Assembly: GCA_036924085.1 (NCBI GenBank)
Contig: JAVGWX010000002.1
Span: 84,810,704-84,874,703, forward strand
Reading direction: 5' to 3'
DNA: 64,000 nt
DNA from: Ariolimax columbianus
Lineage: Eukaryota; Mollusca; Gastropoda; Stylommatophora; Arionidae
The notes beneath the pieces are model-generated. The model saw nothing but the letters and a program-made list of their open reading frames with translations, did not search any database and had not been told where the DNA came from. The translations under genes and the position numbers were made by a program. Of the stretch, positions 49,603-60,596 are shown piece after piece. Each line of letters begins with the position of its first letter. Position 1 is the first letter of the stretch.

Positions 49603-51835
49603 CTTTTACCTTTTCCACATAATTAGTGCGTTACAATTGCAATACATTTCAAAGTGCTGAAAATTGTCTGAACTTATGATATGCTATTTTTTTACAAATC
49701 GCTTTCTACTCAATTTTGATTTTAGAAACATTGGTTTTTCTTGTCTGTAAAATTACTTGAAAGTCAGTGAAAATGCTTTTAACTTATCCACATAATTAGT
49801 GCATTAAAATTGCAATACATTTCAAAGTGCTGAAAATTGTTCAAACTTATAATATGCAATTTTTTTTCAAATCGCTTTCTACTCAATTTTGATTTTAGAA
49901 ACATTGGTTTTTCTGGTCAGTAAAATTACTTGAAAATCAATGGAAATGCTTTTAACTTATCCACATAATTAGTGCGTTAAAATTCAATACATTTCAAACT
50001 GCTGAAAATTGTTCAAAGTTATAATATGCAATTTTTTTTCAAATCGCCTTCAATTTTGATTTTAGAAACATTGGTTTTTCTTGTAAGTAAAACTACTTGA
50101 AAGTCAGTGGAAATGCTTTTAACTTATCCACATAATTAGTGCGTTACAATTGCAATACATTTCAAAGTTCTGAAAATTGAATAAACTTATGATCTGCTAT
50201 TTTTTTTCAAATCGCTATCTACTCAATTATATTTTAGAAACATTGGATTTTCTGGTCAGTAAAATTACTTGAAAGTCAGTGGAAATGCTTTTAACTTATC
50301 CACATAATCAGTGCGTTAAAATTGCAATACATTTCAAAGTGCTGAAAATTGTTCAAACTTATAATATGCAATTTTTTTTCAAATCGCCTTCAATTTTGAT
50401 TTTAGAAACATTGGTTTTTCTTGTAAGTAAAACTACTTGAAAGTGAGCGGAAATGCTTTTAACTTATCCACATAATTAGTGCGTTACAATTGCAATACAT
50501 TTCAAAGTGCTGAACATTGCCTTAGTTTATGATCGGCAATTTTTTTTCAAATCGGCTTCTACTCAATTTTGATTTTAGAAACATTGGTTTTTCTTGTTAG
50601 TAAAAATAGTTGAAAGTCAGTGGAAATGCTTTTAACTTATCCACATAATTAGTGCGTTACAATTGCAATACATTTCAAAGTTCTGAAAATTGAATAAACT
50701 TATGATATGCTATTTTTTTACAAATCGCTTTCTACTCAATTTTGATTTTAGAAACATTGGTTTTTCTTGTCAGTAAAATTACTTGAAAGTCAGTGGAAAT
50801 GCTTTTACCTTATCCACATAATTAGTGCGTAACAATTGCAATACATTTCAAAGTGCTGAAAATTGTCTGAACTTATGATATGCTATTTTTTTACAAATCG
50901 CTTTCTACTCAATTTTGATTTTAGAAACATTGGTTTTTCTTGTCAGTAAAATTACTTGAAAGTCAGTGGAAATGCTTTTAACTTATCCACATAATTAGTG
51001 CGTTACAATGTCAATACATTTCAAAGTGCTGAAAATTGTCTGAACTTATGATATGCTATTTTTTTACAAATCGCTTTCTACTCAATTTTGATTTTAGAAA
51101 GATTGGTTTTTTGTCTTGTCAGTAAAATTACTTGAAAGTCAGTGGAAATGCTTTTAACTTATCCACATAATTAGTGCGTTACAATTGCAATACATTTCAA
51201 AGTGCTGAAATTTGTTTAAACTTATAATATGCATTTTTTTTTCAAATCGCTTTCTACTCAATTTTGATTTTAGAAACATTGGATTTTCTTGTCAGTAAAA
51301 TTACTTGAAAGTCAATGGAAATGCTTTTAACTTATCCACATAATTAGTGCGTTACAATTGCAATACATTTCAAAGTGCTAAAAATTGACTGAACTTATGA
51401 TATGCTATTTTTTTACAAATCGCTTTCTACTCAATTTTGATTTTAGAAACATTGGTTTTTCTTGTCAGTAAAATTACTTGAAAGTCAGTGGAAATGCTTT
51501 TAACTTATCCACATAATTAGTGCGTTACAATTGCAATACATTTCAAAGTGGTGAAAATTGAATAAACTTATGATCTGCTATTTTTTTTCAAATCGCTATC
51601 TACTCAATTATATTTTAGAAACATTGGATTTTCTGGTCAGTAAAATTACTTGAAAGTCAGTGGAAATGCTTTTAACTTATCCACATAATTAGTGCGTTAC
51701 AATTGCAATACATTTCAAAGTGCTGAAAATTGTTCAAACTTATAATATGCAATTTTTTTTAAATTGCCTTTAATTTTGATTTTAGAAACATTGGTTTTTC
51801 TTGTCAGTAAAATTACATGTAAGTCAGTGGAAATG
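49603..51835 (+). repeat. Divergent mosaic segment (13 monomers)
   Basis: Starts 49603, 49776, 49949, 50116, 50288, 50456, 50629, 50802, 50975, 51151, 51324, 51497 and 51669. The first two and a half monomers are a third start of the 42227/45484 unit. The 49949 monomer then switches tail from TGAGCGG to GTCAGTGG and joins a C3-like monomer (50116) with TCGCTATCTACTCAATTATATTTTAG. From 50456 the types are those of the 1,545-bp unit to the right, but with members missing, so this is an incomplete relative of it. The 50975 monomer is the longest in the window (176 bp). Confidence 0.84.
50975..51150 (+). repeat. 176-bp monomer with TTG-type insertion
   Basis: This is the longest monomer. It reads GATTGGTTTTTTGTCTTGTC where its relatives at 51836 and 53381 read GATTGGTTTTTCTTGTC, a net gain of 3 bp beside the T tract near 51108. 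It shares TTACAATGTCAATAC and AGAAAGATTGG with those relatives, so the insertion is private to this copy. Confidence 0.85.
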
Positions 51836-53380
51836 CTTTTAACTTATCCACATAATTAGTGCGTTACAATGTCAATACATTTCAAAGTGCTGAAAATTGT
51901 CTGAACTTATGATATGCTATTTTTTTACAAATCGCTTTCTACTCAATTTTGATTTTAGAAAGATTGGTTTTTCTTGTCAGTAAAATTACTTGAAAGTCAG
52001 TGGAAATGCTTTTAACTTATCCACATAATTAGTGCGTTAAAATTGCAATACATTTCAAAGTGCTGAAATTTGTTTAAACTTATAATATGCATTTTTTTTT
52101 CAAATCGCTTTCTACTCAATTTTGATTTTAGAAACATTGGATTTTCTGGTCAGTAAAATTACTTGAAAGTCAATGGAAATGCTTTTAACTTATCCACATA
52201 ATTAGTGCGTTACAATTGCAATACATTTCAAAGTGCTAAAAATTGACTGAACTTATGATATGCTATTTTTTTACAAATCGCTTTCTACTCAATTTTGATT
52301 TTAGAAACATTGGTTTTTCTTGTCAGTAAAATTACTTGAAAGTCAGTGGAAATGCTTTTAACTTATCCACATAATTAGTGCGTTACAATTGCAATACATT
52401 TCAAAGTTCTGAAAATTGAATAAACTTATGATCTGCTATTTTTTTTCAAATCGCTATCTACTCAATTATATTTTAGAAACATTGGATTTTCTGGTCAGTA
52501 AAATTACTTGAAAGTCAGTGGAAATGCTTTTAACTTATCCACATAATTAGTGCGTTAAAATTGCAATACATTTCAAAGTGCTGAACATTGAATAAACTTA
52601 TAATATGCAATTTTTTTTCAAATCGCCTTCAATTTTGATTTTAGAAACATTGGTTTTTCTTGTAAGTAAAACTACTTGAAAGTGAGCGGAAATGCTTTTA
52701 ACTTATCCACATAATTAGTGCGTTACAATTGCAATACATTTCAAAGTGCTGAACATTGCCTTAGTTTATGATCGGCAATTTTTTTTCAAATCGGCTTCTA
52801 CTCAATTTTGATTTTAGAAACATTGGTTTTTCTTGTTAGTAAAAATAGTTGAAAGTCAGTGGAAATGCTTTTAACTTATCCACATAATTAGTGCGTTACA
52901 ATTGCAATACATTTCAAAGTTCTGAAAATTGAATAAACTTATGATATGCTATTTTTTTACAAATCGCTTTCTACTCAATTTTGATTTTAGAAACATTGGT
53001 TTTTCTTGTCAGTAAAATTACTTGAAAGTCAGTGGAAATGCTTTTACCTTATCCACATAATTAGTGCGTAACAATTGCAATACATTTCAAAGTGCTGAAA
53101 ATTGTCTGAACTTATGATATGCTATTTTTTTACAAATCGCTTTCTACTCAATTTTGATTTTAGAAACATTGGTTTTTCTTGTCAGTAAAATTACTTGAAA
53201 GTCAGTGGAAATGCTTTTAACTTATCCACATAATTAGTGCGTTACAATTGCAATACATTTCAAAGTGCTGAAAATTGTTCAAACTTATAATATGCAATTT
53301 TTTTTAAATTGCCTTTAATTTTGATTTTAGAAACATTGGTTTTTCTTGTCAGTAAAATTACATGTAAGTCAGTGGAAATG
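51836..53380 (+). repeat. 9-mer HOR copy 1 (1,545 bp)
   Basis: Starts 51836 (ACAATGTCAATAC, AGAAAGATTGG), 52009 (GAAATTTGTTTAAAC, GTCAATGG), 52182 (GCTAAAAATTGACTG), 52355 (C3-like with TCGCTATC and CAATTATATTTTAG, 172 bp), 52527 (short, AACATTGAATAAAC), 52695 (ACATTGCCTTAG, ATCGGCTTC, AAAAATAGTTG), 52868 (GTTCTGAAAATTGAATAAAC, GATATGC), 53041 (TGCGTAACAATTGC) and 53214 (short, 167 bp, AATTGCCTTTAATTTT, ATTACATGTAAG). The lengths sum to 1,545 bp. Four members (52695, 52868, 53041, 53214) are the same types as 43081-43766 in the 3,257-bp unit. Confidence 0.91.
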
Positions 53381-54925
53381 CTTTTAACTTATCCACATAA
53401 TTAGTGCGTTACAATGTCAATACATTTCAAAGTGCTGAAAATTGTCTGAACTTATGATATGCTATTTTTTTACAAATCGCTTTCTACTCAATTTTGATTT
53501 TAGAAAGATTGGTTTTTCTTGTCAGTAAAATTACTTGAAAGTCAGTGGAAATGCTTTTAACTTATCCACATAATTAGTGCGTTAAAATTGCAATACATTT
53601 CAAAGTGCTGAAATTTGTTTAAACTTATAATATGCATTTTTTTTTCAAATCGCTTTCTACTCAATTTTGATTTTAGAAACATTGGATTTTCTGGTCAGTA
53701 AAATTACTTGAAAGTCAATGGAAATGCTTTTAACTTATCCACATAATTAGTGCGTTACAATTGCAATACATTTCAAAGTGCTAAAAATTGACTAAACTTA
53801 TGATATGCTATTTTTTTACAAATCGCTTTCTACTCAATTTTGATTTTAGAAACATTGGTTTTTCTTGTCAGTAAAATTACTTGAAAGTCAGTGGAAATGC
53901 TTTTAACTTATCCACATAATTAGTGCGTTACAATTGCAATACATTTCAAAGTTCTGAAAATTGAATAAACTTATGATCTGCTATTTTTTTTCAAATCGCT
54001 ATCTACTCAATTATATTTTAGAAACATTGGATTTTCTGGTCAGTAAAATTACTTGAAAGTCAGTGGAAATGCTTTTAACTTATCCACATAATTAGTGCGT
54101 TAAAATTGCAATACATTTCAAAGTGCTGAAAATTGTTCAAACTTATAATATGCAATTTTTTTTCAAATCGCCTTCAATTTTGATTTTAGAAACATTGGTT
54201 TTTCTTGTAAGTAAAACTACTTGAAAGTGAGCGGAAATGCTTTTAACTTATCCACATAATTAGTGCGTTACAATTGCAATACATTTCAAAGTGCTGAACA
54301 TTGCCTTAGTTTATGATCGGCAATTTTTTTTCAAATCGGCTTCTACTCAATTTTGATTTTAGAAACATTGGTTTTTCTTGTTAGTAAAAATAGTTGAAAG
54401 TCAGTGGAAATGCTTTTAACTTATCCACATAATTAGTGCGTTACAATTGCAATACATTTCAAAGTTCTGAAAATTGAATAAACTTATGATATGCTATTTT
54501 TTTACAAATCGCTTTCTACTCAATTTTGATTTTAGAAACATTGGTTTTTCTTGTCAGTAAAATTACTTGAAAGTCAGTGGAAATGCTTTTACCTTATCCA
54601 CATAATTAGTGCGTAACAATTGCAATACATTTCAAAGTGCTGAAAATTGTCTGAACTTATGATATGCAATTTTTTTACAAATCGCTTTCTACTCAATTTT
54701 GATTTTAGAAACATTGGTTTTTCTTGTCAGTAAAATTACTTGAAAGTCAGTGGAAATGCTTTTAACTTATCCACATAATTAGTGCGTTACAATTGCAATA
54801 CATTTCAAAGTGCTGAAAATTGTTCAAACTTATAATATGCAATTTTTTTTAAATTGCCTTTAATTTTGATTTTAGAAACATTGGTTTTTCTTGTCAGTAA
54901 AATTACATGTAAGTCAGTGGAAATG
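53381..54925 (+). repeat. 9-mer HOR copy 2 (1,545 bp)
   Basis: Identical type order and length to copy 1, offset exactly 1,545 bp. Visible differences are few: GACTAAAC near 53790 for GACTGAAC, the short monomer near 54130 with AAAATTGTTCAAAC where copy 1 has AACATTGAATAAAC, and GATATGCAAT near 54665 for GATATGCTAT. Copy 2 ends exactly at 54925, where the 33-mer domain begins with B2. Confidence 0.91.
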
Positions 54926-56638
54926 CTTTTAACTTATCCACATAATTAGTGCGTTACAATTGCAATACATTTCAAAGTGCTGAAAATTGTCTGAACTTAT
55001 GATATGCAATTTTTTTACAAATCGCTTTCTACTCAATTTTTTATTTTAGAAACATTAGTTTTTCTTGTTAGTAAAATTACTTGAAAGTCAGTGGAAATGC
55101 TTTTAACTTATCCACATAATTAGTGCGTTACAATTGCAATACATTTCAAAGTTCTGAAAATTGAATAAACTTTTATCTGCTATTTTTTTTCAAATCGCTT
55201 TCTACTCAATTTTGATTTTAGAAACATTGGATTTTCTGGTCAGTAAAATTACTTGAAAGTCAGTGGAAATGCTTTTAACTTATCCACATAATTAGTGCGT
55301 TACAATTGCAATACATTTCAAAGTGCTGAAAATTGTCTGAACTTATGATATGCTATTTTTTTACAAATCGCTTTCTACTCAATTTTTTATTTTAGAAACA
55401 TTGGTTTTTCTTGTTAGTAAAATTACTTGAAAGTCAGTGGAAATGCTTTTAACTTATCCACATAATTAGTGCGTTACAATTGCAATACATTTCAAAGTTC
55501 TGAAAATTGAATAAAATTATGATCTGTTTTTTTTTTTCAAATCGCTTTCTACTCAATTTTGATTTTAGAAACATTGGATTTTCTGGTCAGTAAAATTACT
55601 TGAAAGTCAGTTGAAATGCTTTTAACTTTTCCACATAATTAGTGCGTTACAATTGCAATACATTTCAAAGTGCTGAAAATTGTCTGAACTTATGATATGC
55701 TATTTTTTTACAAATCGCTTTCTACTCAATTTTGATTTTAGAAACATTGGTTTTTTCTTGTCAGTAAAATTACTTGAAAGTCAGTGGAAATGCTTTTAAC
55801 TTATCCACATAATTAGTACGTTAAAATTGCAATTCATTTCAAAGTGCTGAAAATTGTTCAAACTTATAATATGAAATTTTTTTTCAAATCGCCTTCAATT
55901 TTGATTTTAGAAACATTGCTTTTTCTTGTAAGTAAAACTACTTGAAAGTGAGCGGAAATGCTTTTAACTTATCCACATAATTAGTGCGTTACAATTGCAA
56001 TACATTTCAAAGTGCTGAACATTGTCTTAGTTTATGATCGGCAATTTTTTTTCAAATCGCCTTCTACTCAATTTTGATTTTAGAAACATTGGTTTTTCTT
56101 GTCAGTAAAATCACTTGAAAGTCAGTGGAAATGCTTTTAACTTATCCACATAATTAGTACGTTAAAATTGCAATACATTTCAAAGTGCTGAAAATTGTTA
56201 AAACTTATAATATGCAATTTTTTTTCAAATCGCCTTCAATTTTGATTTTAGAAACATTGGTTTTTCTTGTAAGTAAAACTACTTGAAAGTGAGCGGAAAT
56301 GCTTTTAACTTATCCACATAATTAGTGCGTTACAATTGCAATACATTTCAAAGTGCTGAAAATTGTCTGAACTTATGATATGCAATTTTTTTACAAATCG
56401 CTTTCTACTCAATTTTTTATTTTAGAAACATTAGTTTTTCTTGTTAGTAAAATTACTTGAAAGTCAGTGGAAATGCTTTTAACTTATCCACATAATTAGT
56501 GCGTTACAATTGCAATACATTTCAAAGTTCTGAAAATTGAATAAACTTTTATCTGCTATTTTTTTTCAAATCGCTTTCTACTCAATTTTGATTTTAGAAA
56601 CATTGGATTTTCTGGTCAGTAAAATTACTTGAAAGTCA

Positions 56639-56663
56639 GTGGAAATGCTTTTAACTTATCCAC
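56639..56663. repeat. Short dyad GTGGA/TCCAC across the monomer junction
   Basis: Shown on the reference monomer. GTGGA at the end of one long-class monomer and TCCAC at the start of the next are perfect reverse complements separated by 15 bases. The dyad is intact after long-class tails (CAGTGG) and imperfect after short-class tails (GAGCGG), so its presence follows the class of the upstream monomer. A hairpin of this size is weak; significance is unproven. Confidence 0.55.
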
Positions 56664-56664
56664 A
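56656..56664 (+). other. TTATCCACA nonamer (reference example)
   Basis: The nonamer equals the bacterial DnaA-box consensus and occurs once per monomer in most of the 372 monomers. Variants are TTGTCCACA (Ag, As), TTTTCCACA (42227, 45484, 49603, 55619 and 61290), TTATGCACA (4127-4135) and the deleted forms at 9434 and 40859. In a eukaryotic satellite I read it as a conserved sequence block of unknown role; no replication origin is claimed. Confidence 0.6.
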
Positions 56665-56691
56665 TAATTAGTGCGTTACAATTGCAATACA

Positions 56692-56707
56692 TTTCAAAGT
56701 GCTGAAA
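56692..56707. repeat. Short dyad TTTCA/TGAAA within every monomer
   Basis: Consensus positions 45-60: TTTCA, six bases AAGTGC, TGAAA. It is conserved in nearly all monomers of both classes; C types change the spacer to AAGTTC, and G types shorten the right arm to TGAA followed by C. It lies 4 bp downstream of the palindrome ATTGCAAT. Short dyads enriched in satellites without CENP-B boxes have been proposed to favour non-B DNA at centromeres; whether that applies here is inference. Confidence 0.55.
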
Positions 56708-59700
56708 ATTGTCTGAACTTATGATATGCTATTTTTTTACAAATCGCTTTCTACTCAATTTTGATTTTAGAAACATTGGTTTTTCTTGTCAGTAAAATTA
56801 CTTGAAAGTCAGTGGAAATGCTTTTAACTTATCCACATAATTAGTACGTTAAAATTGCAATTCATTTCAAAGTGCTGAAAATTGTTCAAACTTATAATAT
56901 GCAATTTTTTTTCAAATCGCCTTCAATTTTGATTTTAGAAACATTGCTTTTTCTTGTAAGTAAAACTACTTGAAAGTGAGCGGAAATGCTTTTAACTTAT
57001 CCACATAATTAGTGCGTTACAATTGCAATACATTTCAAAGTGCTGAACATTGTCTTAGTTTATAATCGGCAATTTTTTTTCAAATCGCCTTCTACTCAAT
57101 TTTGATTTTAGAAACATTGGTTTTTCTTGTCAGTAAAATCACTTGAAAGTCAGTGGAAATGCTTTTAACTTATCCACATAATTAGTGCGTTACAATTGCA
57201 ATACATTTCAAAGTGCTGAAAATTGTCTGAACTTATGATATGCTATTTTTTTACAAATCGCTTTCTACTCAATTTTTTATTTTAGAAACATTGGTTTTTC
57301 TTGTTAGTAAAATTACTTGAAAGTCAGTGGAAATGCTTTTAACTTATCCACATAATTAGTGCGTTACAATTGCAATACATTTCAAAGTTCTGAAAATTGA
57401 ATAAAATTATGATCTGCTATTTTTTTTCAAATCGCTTTCTACTCAATTTTGATTTTAGAAACATTGGATTTTCTGGTCAGTAAAATTACTTGAAAGTCAG
57501 TTGAAATGCTTTTAACTTATCCACATAATTAGTGCGTTACAATTGCAATACATTTCAAAGTGCTGAAAATTGTCTGAACTTATGATATGCTATTTTTTTA
57601 CAAATCGCTTTCTACTCAATTTTTTATTTTAGAAACATTAGTTTTTCTTGTTAGTAAACTTACTTGAAAGTCAGTGGAAATGCTTTTAACTTATCCACAT
57701 AATTAGTGCGTTACAATTGCAATACATTTCAAAGTTCTGAAAATTGAATAAACTTATGATCTGCTATTTTTTTTCAAATCGCTTTCTACTCAATTTTGAT
57801 TTTAGAAACATTGGATTTTCTGGTCAGTAAAATTACTTGAAAGTCAGTGGAAATGCTTTTAACTTATCCACATAATTAGTGCGTTACAATTGCAATACAT
57901 TTCAAAGTGCTGAAAATTGTCTGAACTTATGATATGCTATTTTTTTACAAATCGCTTTCTACTCAATTTTGATTTTAGAAACATTGGTTTTTCTTGTCAG
58001 TAAAATTACTTGAAAGTCAGTGGAAATGCTTTTAACTTATCCACATAATTAGTACGTTAAAATTGCAATTCATTTCAAAGTGCTGAAAATTGTTCAAACT
58101 TATAATATGCAATTTTTTTTCAAATCGCCTTCAATTTTGATTTTAGAAACATTGCTTTTTCTTGTAAGTAAAACTACTTGAAAGTGAGCGGAAATGCTTT
58201 TAACTTATCCACATAATTAGTGCGTTACAATTGCAATACATTTCAAAGTGCTGAACATTGTCTTAGTAAATGATCGGCAATTTTTTTTCAAATCGCCTAC
58301 TCAATTTTGATTTTAGAAACATTGGTTTTTCTTGTCAGTAAAATCACTTGAAAGTCAGTGGAAATGCTTTTAACTTATCCACATAATTAGTACGTTAAAA
58401 TTGCAATACATTTCAAAGTGCTGAAAATTGTTAAAACTTATAATATGCAATTTTTTTTCAAATCGCCTTCAATTTTGATTTTAGAAACATTGGTTTTTCT
58501 TGTAAGTAAAACTACTTGAAAGTGAGCGGAAATGCTTTTAACTTATCCACATAATTAGTGCGTTACAATTGCAATACATTTCAAAGTGCTGAAAATTGTC
58601 TGAACTTATGATATGCAATTTTTTTACAAATCGCTTTCTACTCAATTTTTTATTTTAGAAACATTAGTTTTTCTTGTTAGTAAAATTACTTGAAAGTCAG
58701 TGGAAATGCTTTTAACTTATCCACATAATTAGTGCGTTACAATTGCAATACATTTCAAAGTTCTGAAAATTGAATAAACTTTTATCTGCTATTTTTTTTC
58801 AAATCGCTTTCTACTCAATTTTGATTTTAGAATCATTGGATTTTCTGGTCAGTAAAATTACTTGAAAGTCAGTGGAAATACTTTTAACTTATCCACATAA
58901 TTAGTGCGTTACAATTGCAATACATTTCAAAGTGCTGAAAATTGTCTGAACTTATGATATGCTATTTTTTTACAAATCGCTTTCTACTCAATTTTGATTT
59001 TAGAAACATTGGTTTTTCTTGTCAGTAAAATTACTTGAAAGTCAGTGGAAATGCTTTTAACTTATCCACATAATTAGTACGTTAAAATAGCAATTCATTT
59101 CAAAGTGCTGAAAATTGTTCAAACTTATAATATGCAATTTTTTTTCAAATCGCCTTCAATTTTGATTTTAGAAACATTGCTTTTTCTTGTAAGTAAAACT
59201 ACTTGAAAGTGAGCGGAAATGCTTTTAACTTATCCACATAATTAGTGCGTTACAATTGCAATACATTTCAAAGTGCTGAACATTGTCTTAGTTTATGATC
59301 GGCAATTTTTTTTCAAATCGCCTTCTACTCAATTTTGATTTTAGAAACATTGGTTTTTCTTGTCAGTAAAATCACTTGAAAGTCAGTGGAAATGCTTTTA
59401 ACTTATCCACATAATTAGTACGTTAAAATTGCAATACATTTCAAAGTGCTGAAAATTGTTAAAACTTATAATATGCAATTTTTTTTCAAATCGCCTTCAA
59501 TTTTGATTTTAGAAACATTGGTTTTTCTTGTAAGTAAAACTACTTGAAAGTGAGCGGAAATGCTTTTAACTTATCCACATAATTAGTGCGTTACAATTGC
59601 AATACATTTCAAAGTGCTGAAAATTGTCTGAACTTATGATATGCAATTTTTTTACAAATCGCTTTCTACTCAATTTTTTATTTTAGAAACATTAGTTTTT

Positions 59701-60596
59701 CTTGTTAGTAAAATTACTTGAAAGTCAGTGGAAATGCTTTTAACTTATCCACATAATTAGTGCGTTACAATTGCAATACATTTCAAAGTTCTGAAAATTG
59801 AATAAACTTTTATCTGCTATTTTTTTTCAAATCGCTTTCTACTCAATTTTGATTTTAGAAACATTGGATTTTCTGGTCAGTAAAATTACTTGAAAGTCAG
59901 TGGAAATGCTTTTAACTTATCCACATAATTAGTGCGTTACAATTGCAATACATTTCAAAGTGCTGAAAATTGTCTGAACTTATGATATGCTATTTTTTTA
60001 CAAATCGCTTTCTACTCAATTTTTTATTTTAGAAACATTGGTTTTTCTTGTTAGTAAAATTACTTGAAAGTCAGTGGAAATGCTTTTAACTTATCCACAT
60101 AATTAGTGCGTTACAATTGCAATACATTTCAAAGTTCTGAAAATTGAATAAAATTATGATCTGTTTTTTTTTTTCAAATCGCTTTCTACTCAATTTTGAT
60201 TTTAGAAACATTGGATTTTCTGGTCAGTAAAATTACTTGAAAGTCAGTTGAAATGCTTTTAACTTATCCACATAATTAGTGCGTTACAATTGCAATACAT
60301 TTCAAAGTGCTGAAAATTGTCTGAACTTATGATATGCTATTTTTTTACAAATCGCTTTCTACTCAATTTTGATTTTAGAAACATTGGTTTTTCTTGTCAG
60401 TAAAATTACTTGAAAGTCAGTGGAAATGCTTTTAACTTATCCACATAATTAGTACGTTAAAATTGCAATTCATTTCAAAGTGCTGAAAATTGTTCAAACT
60501 TATAATATGCAATTTTTTTTCAAATCGCCTTCAATTTTGATTTTAGAAACATTGCTTTTTCTTGTAAGTAAAACTACTTGAAAGTGAGCGGAAATG

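Larger units (their letters stand above)
56648..56820 (+). repeat. Reference long-class monomer (type E, 173 bp)
   Basis: This copy matches the commonest long-class form and serves as reference. Consensus positions: TTATCCACA at 9-17; conserved CpG in TGCGTT at 25-30; an MfeI-type CAATTG at 32-37 overlapping the palindrome ATTGCAAT at 34-41; dyad TTTCA/TGAAA at 45-60; a T7 tract at 84-90; TCGC with a second CpG near 97-100; TTTCTACTC at 101-109, the segment shortened in class A; T tracts at 112-115, 118-121 and 133-137; and GTCAGTGG near the end. Stop codons fall in all six frames within positions 4-31 (forward TAA at 5 and 18, TAG at 22; reverse-strand stops read as TTA at 4, 9 and 29), so no long ORF can cross a monomer. 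Confidence 0.95.
54926..60596 (+). repeat. 33-mer HOR copy 1 (5,671 bp)
   Basis: Starts 54926 B2, 55100 C, 55272 B1, 55446 Ca, 55619 E, 55793 Ai, 55961 G/H, 56134 A0, 56302 B2, 56476 C, 56648 E, 56821 Ai, 56989 G/H, 57162 B1, 57336 Ca, 57509 Bt, 57683 C3, 57856 E, 58029 Ai, 58197 G/H, 58367 A0, 58535 B2, 58709 C, 58881 E, 59054 Ai, 59222 G/H, 59395 A0, 59563 B2, 59737 C, 59909 B1, 60083 Ca, 60256 E, 60429 Ai. The module Ai-G/H-A0-B2-C-E (1,028 bp) recurs inside it. Private markers shared with copy 2 include CTTTTCCAC at 55627-55635, GTTTATAATCGG near 57059, GTAAATGATCGG near 58266 and the T11 tract near 55526. Copy 1 alone has an extra T near 55751 and a 3-bp loss at 58299. Confidence 0.9.

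Noticed and set aside
56681..56688. ATTGCAAT as a C/EBP-type enhancer element
   Set aside because: An 8-bp A+T-rich palindrome repeated with the satellite is not evidence of gene regulation, and there is no gene nearby.
56731..56737. T-tracts as terminators or microsatellites
   Set aside because: The T7-T11 runs lie at a fixed place in each monomer and vary only by a few bases; no transcription unit or stem precedes them.
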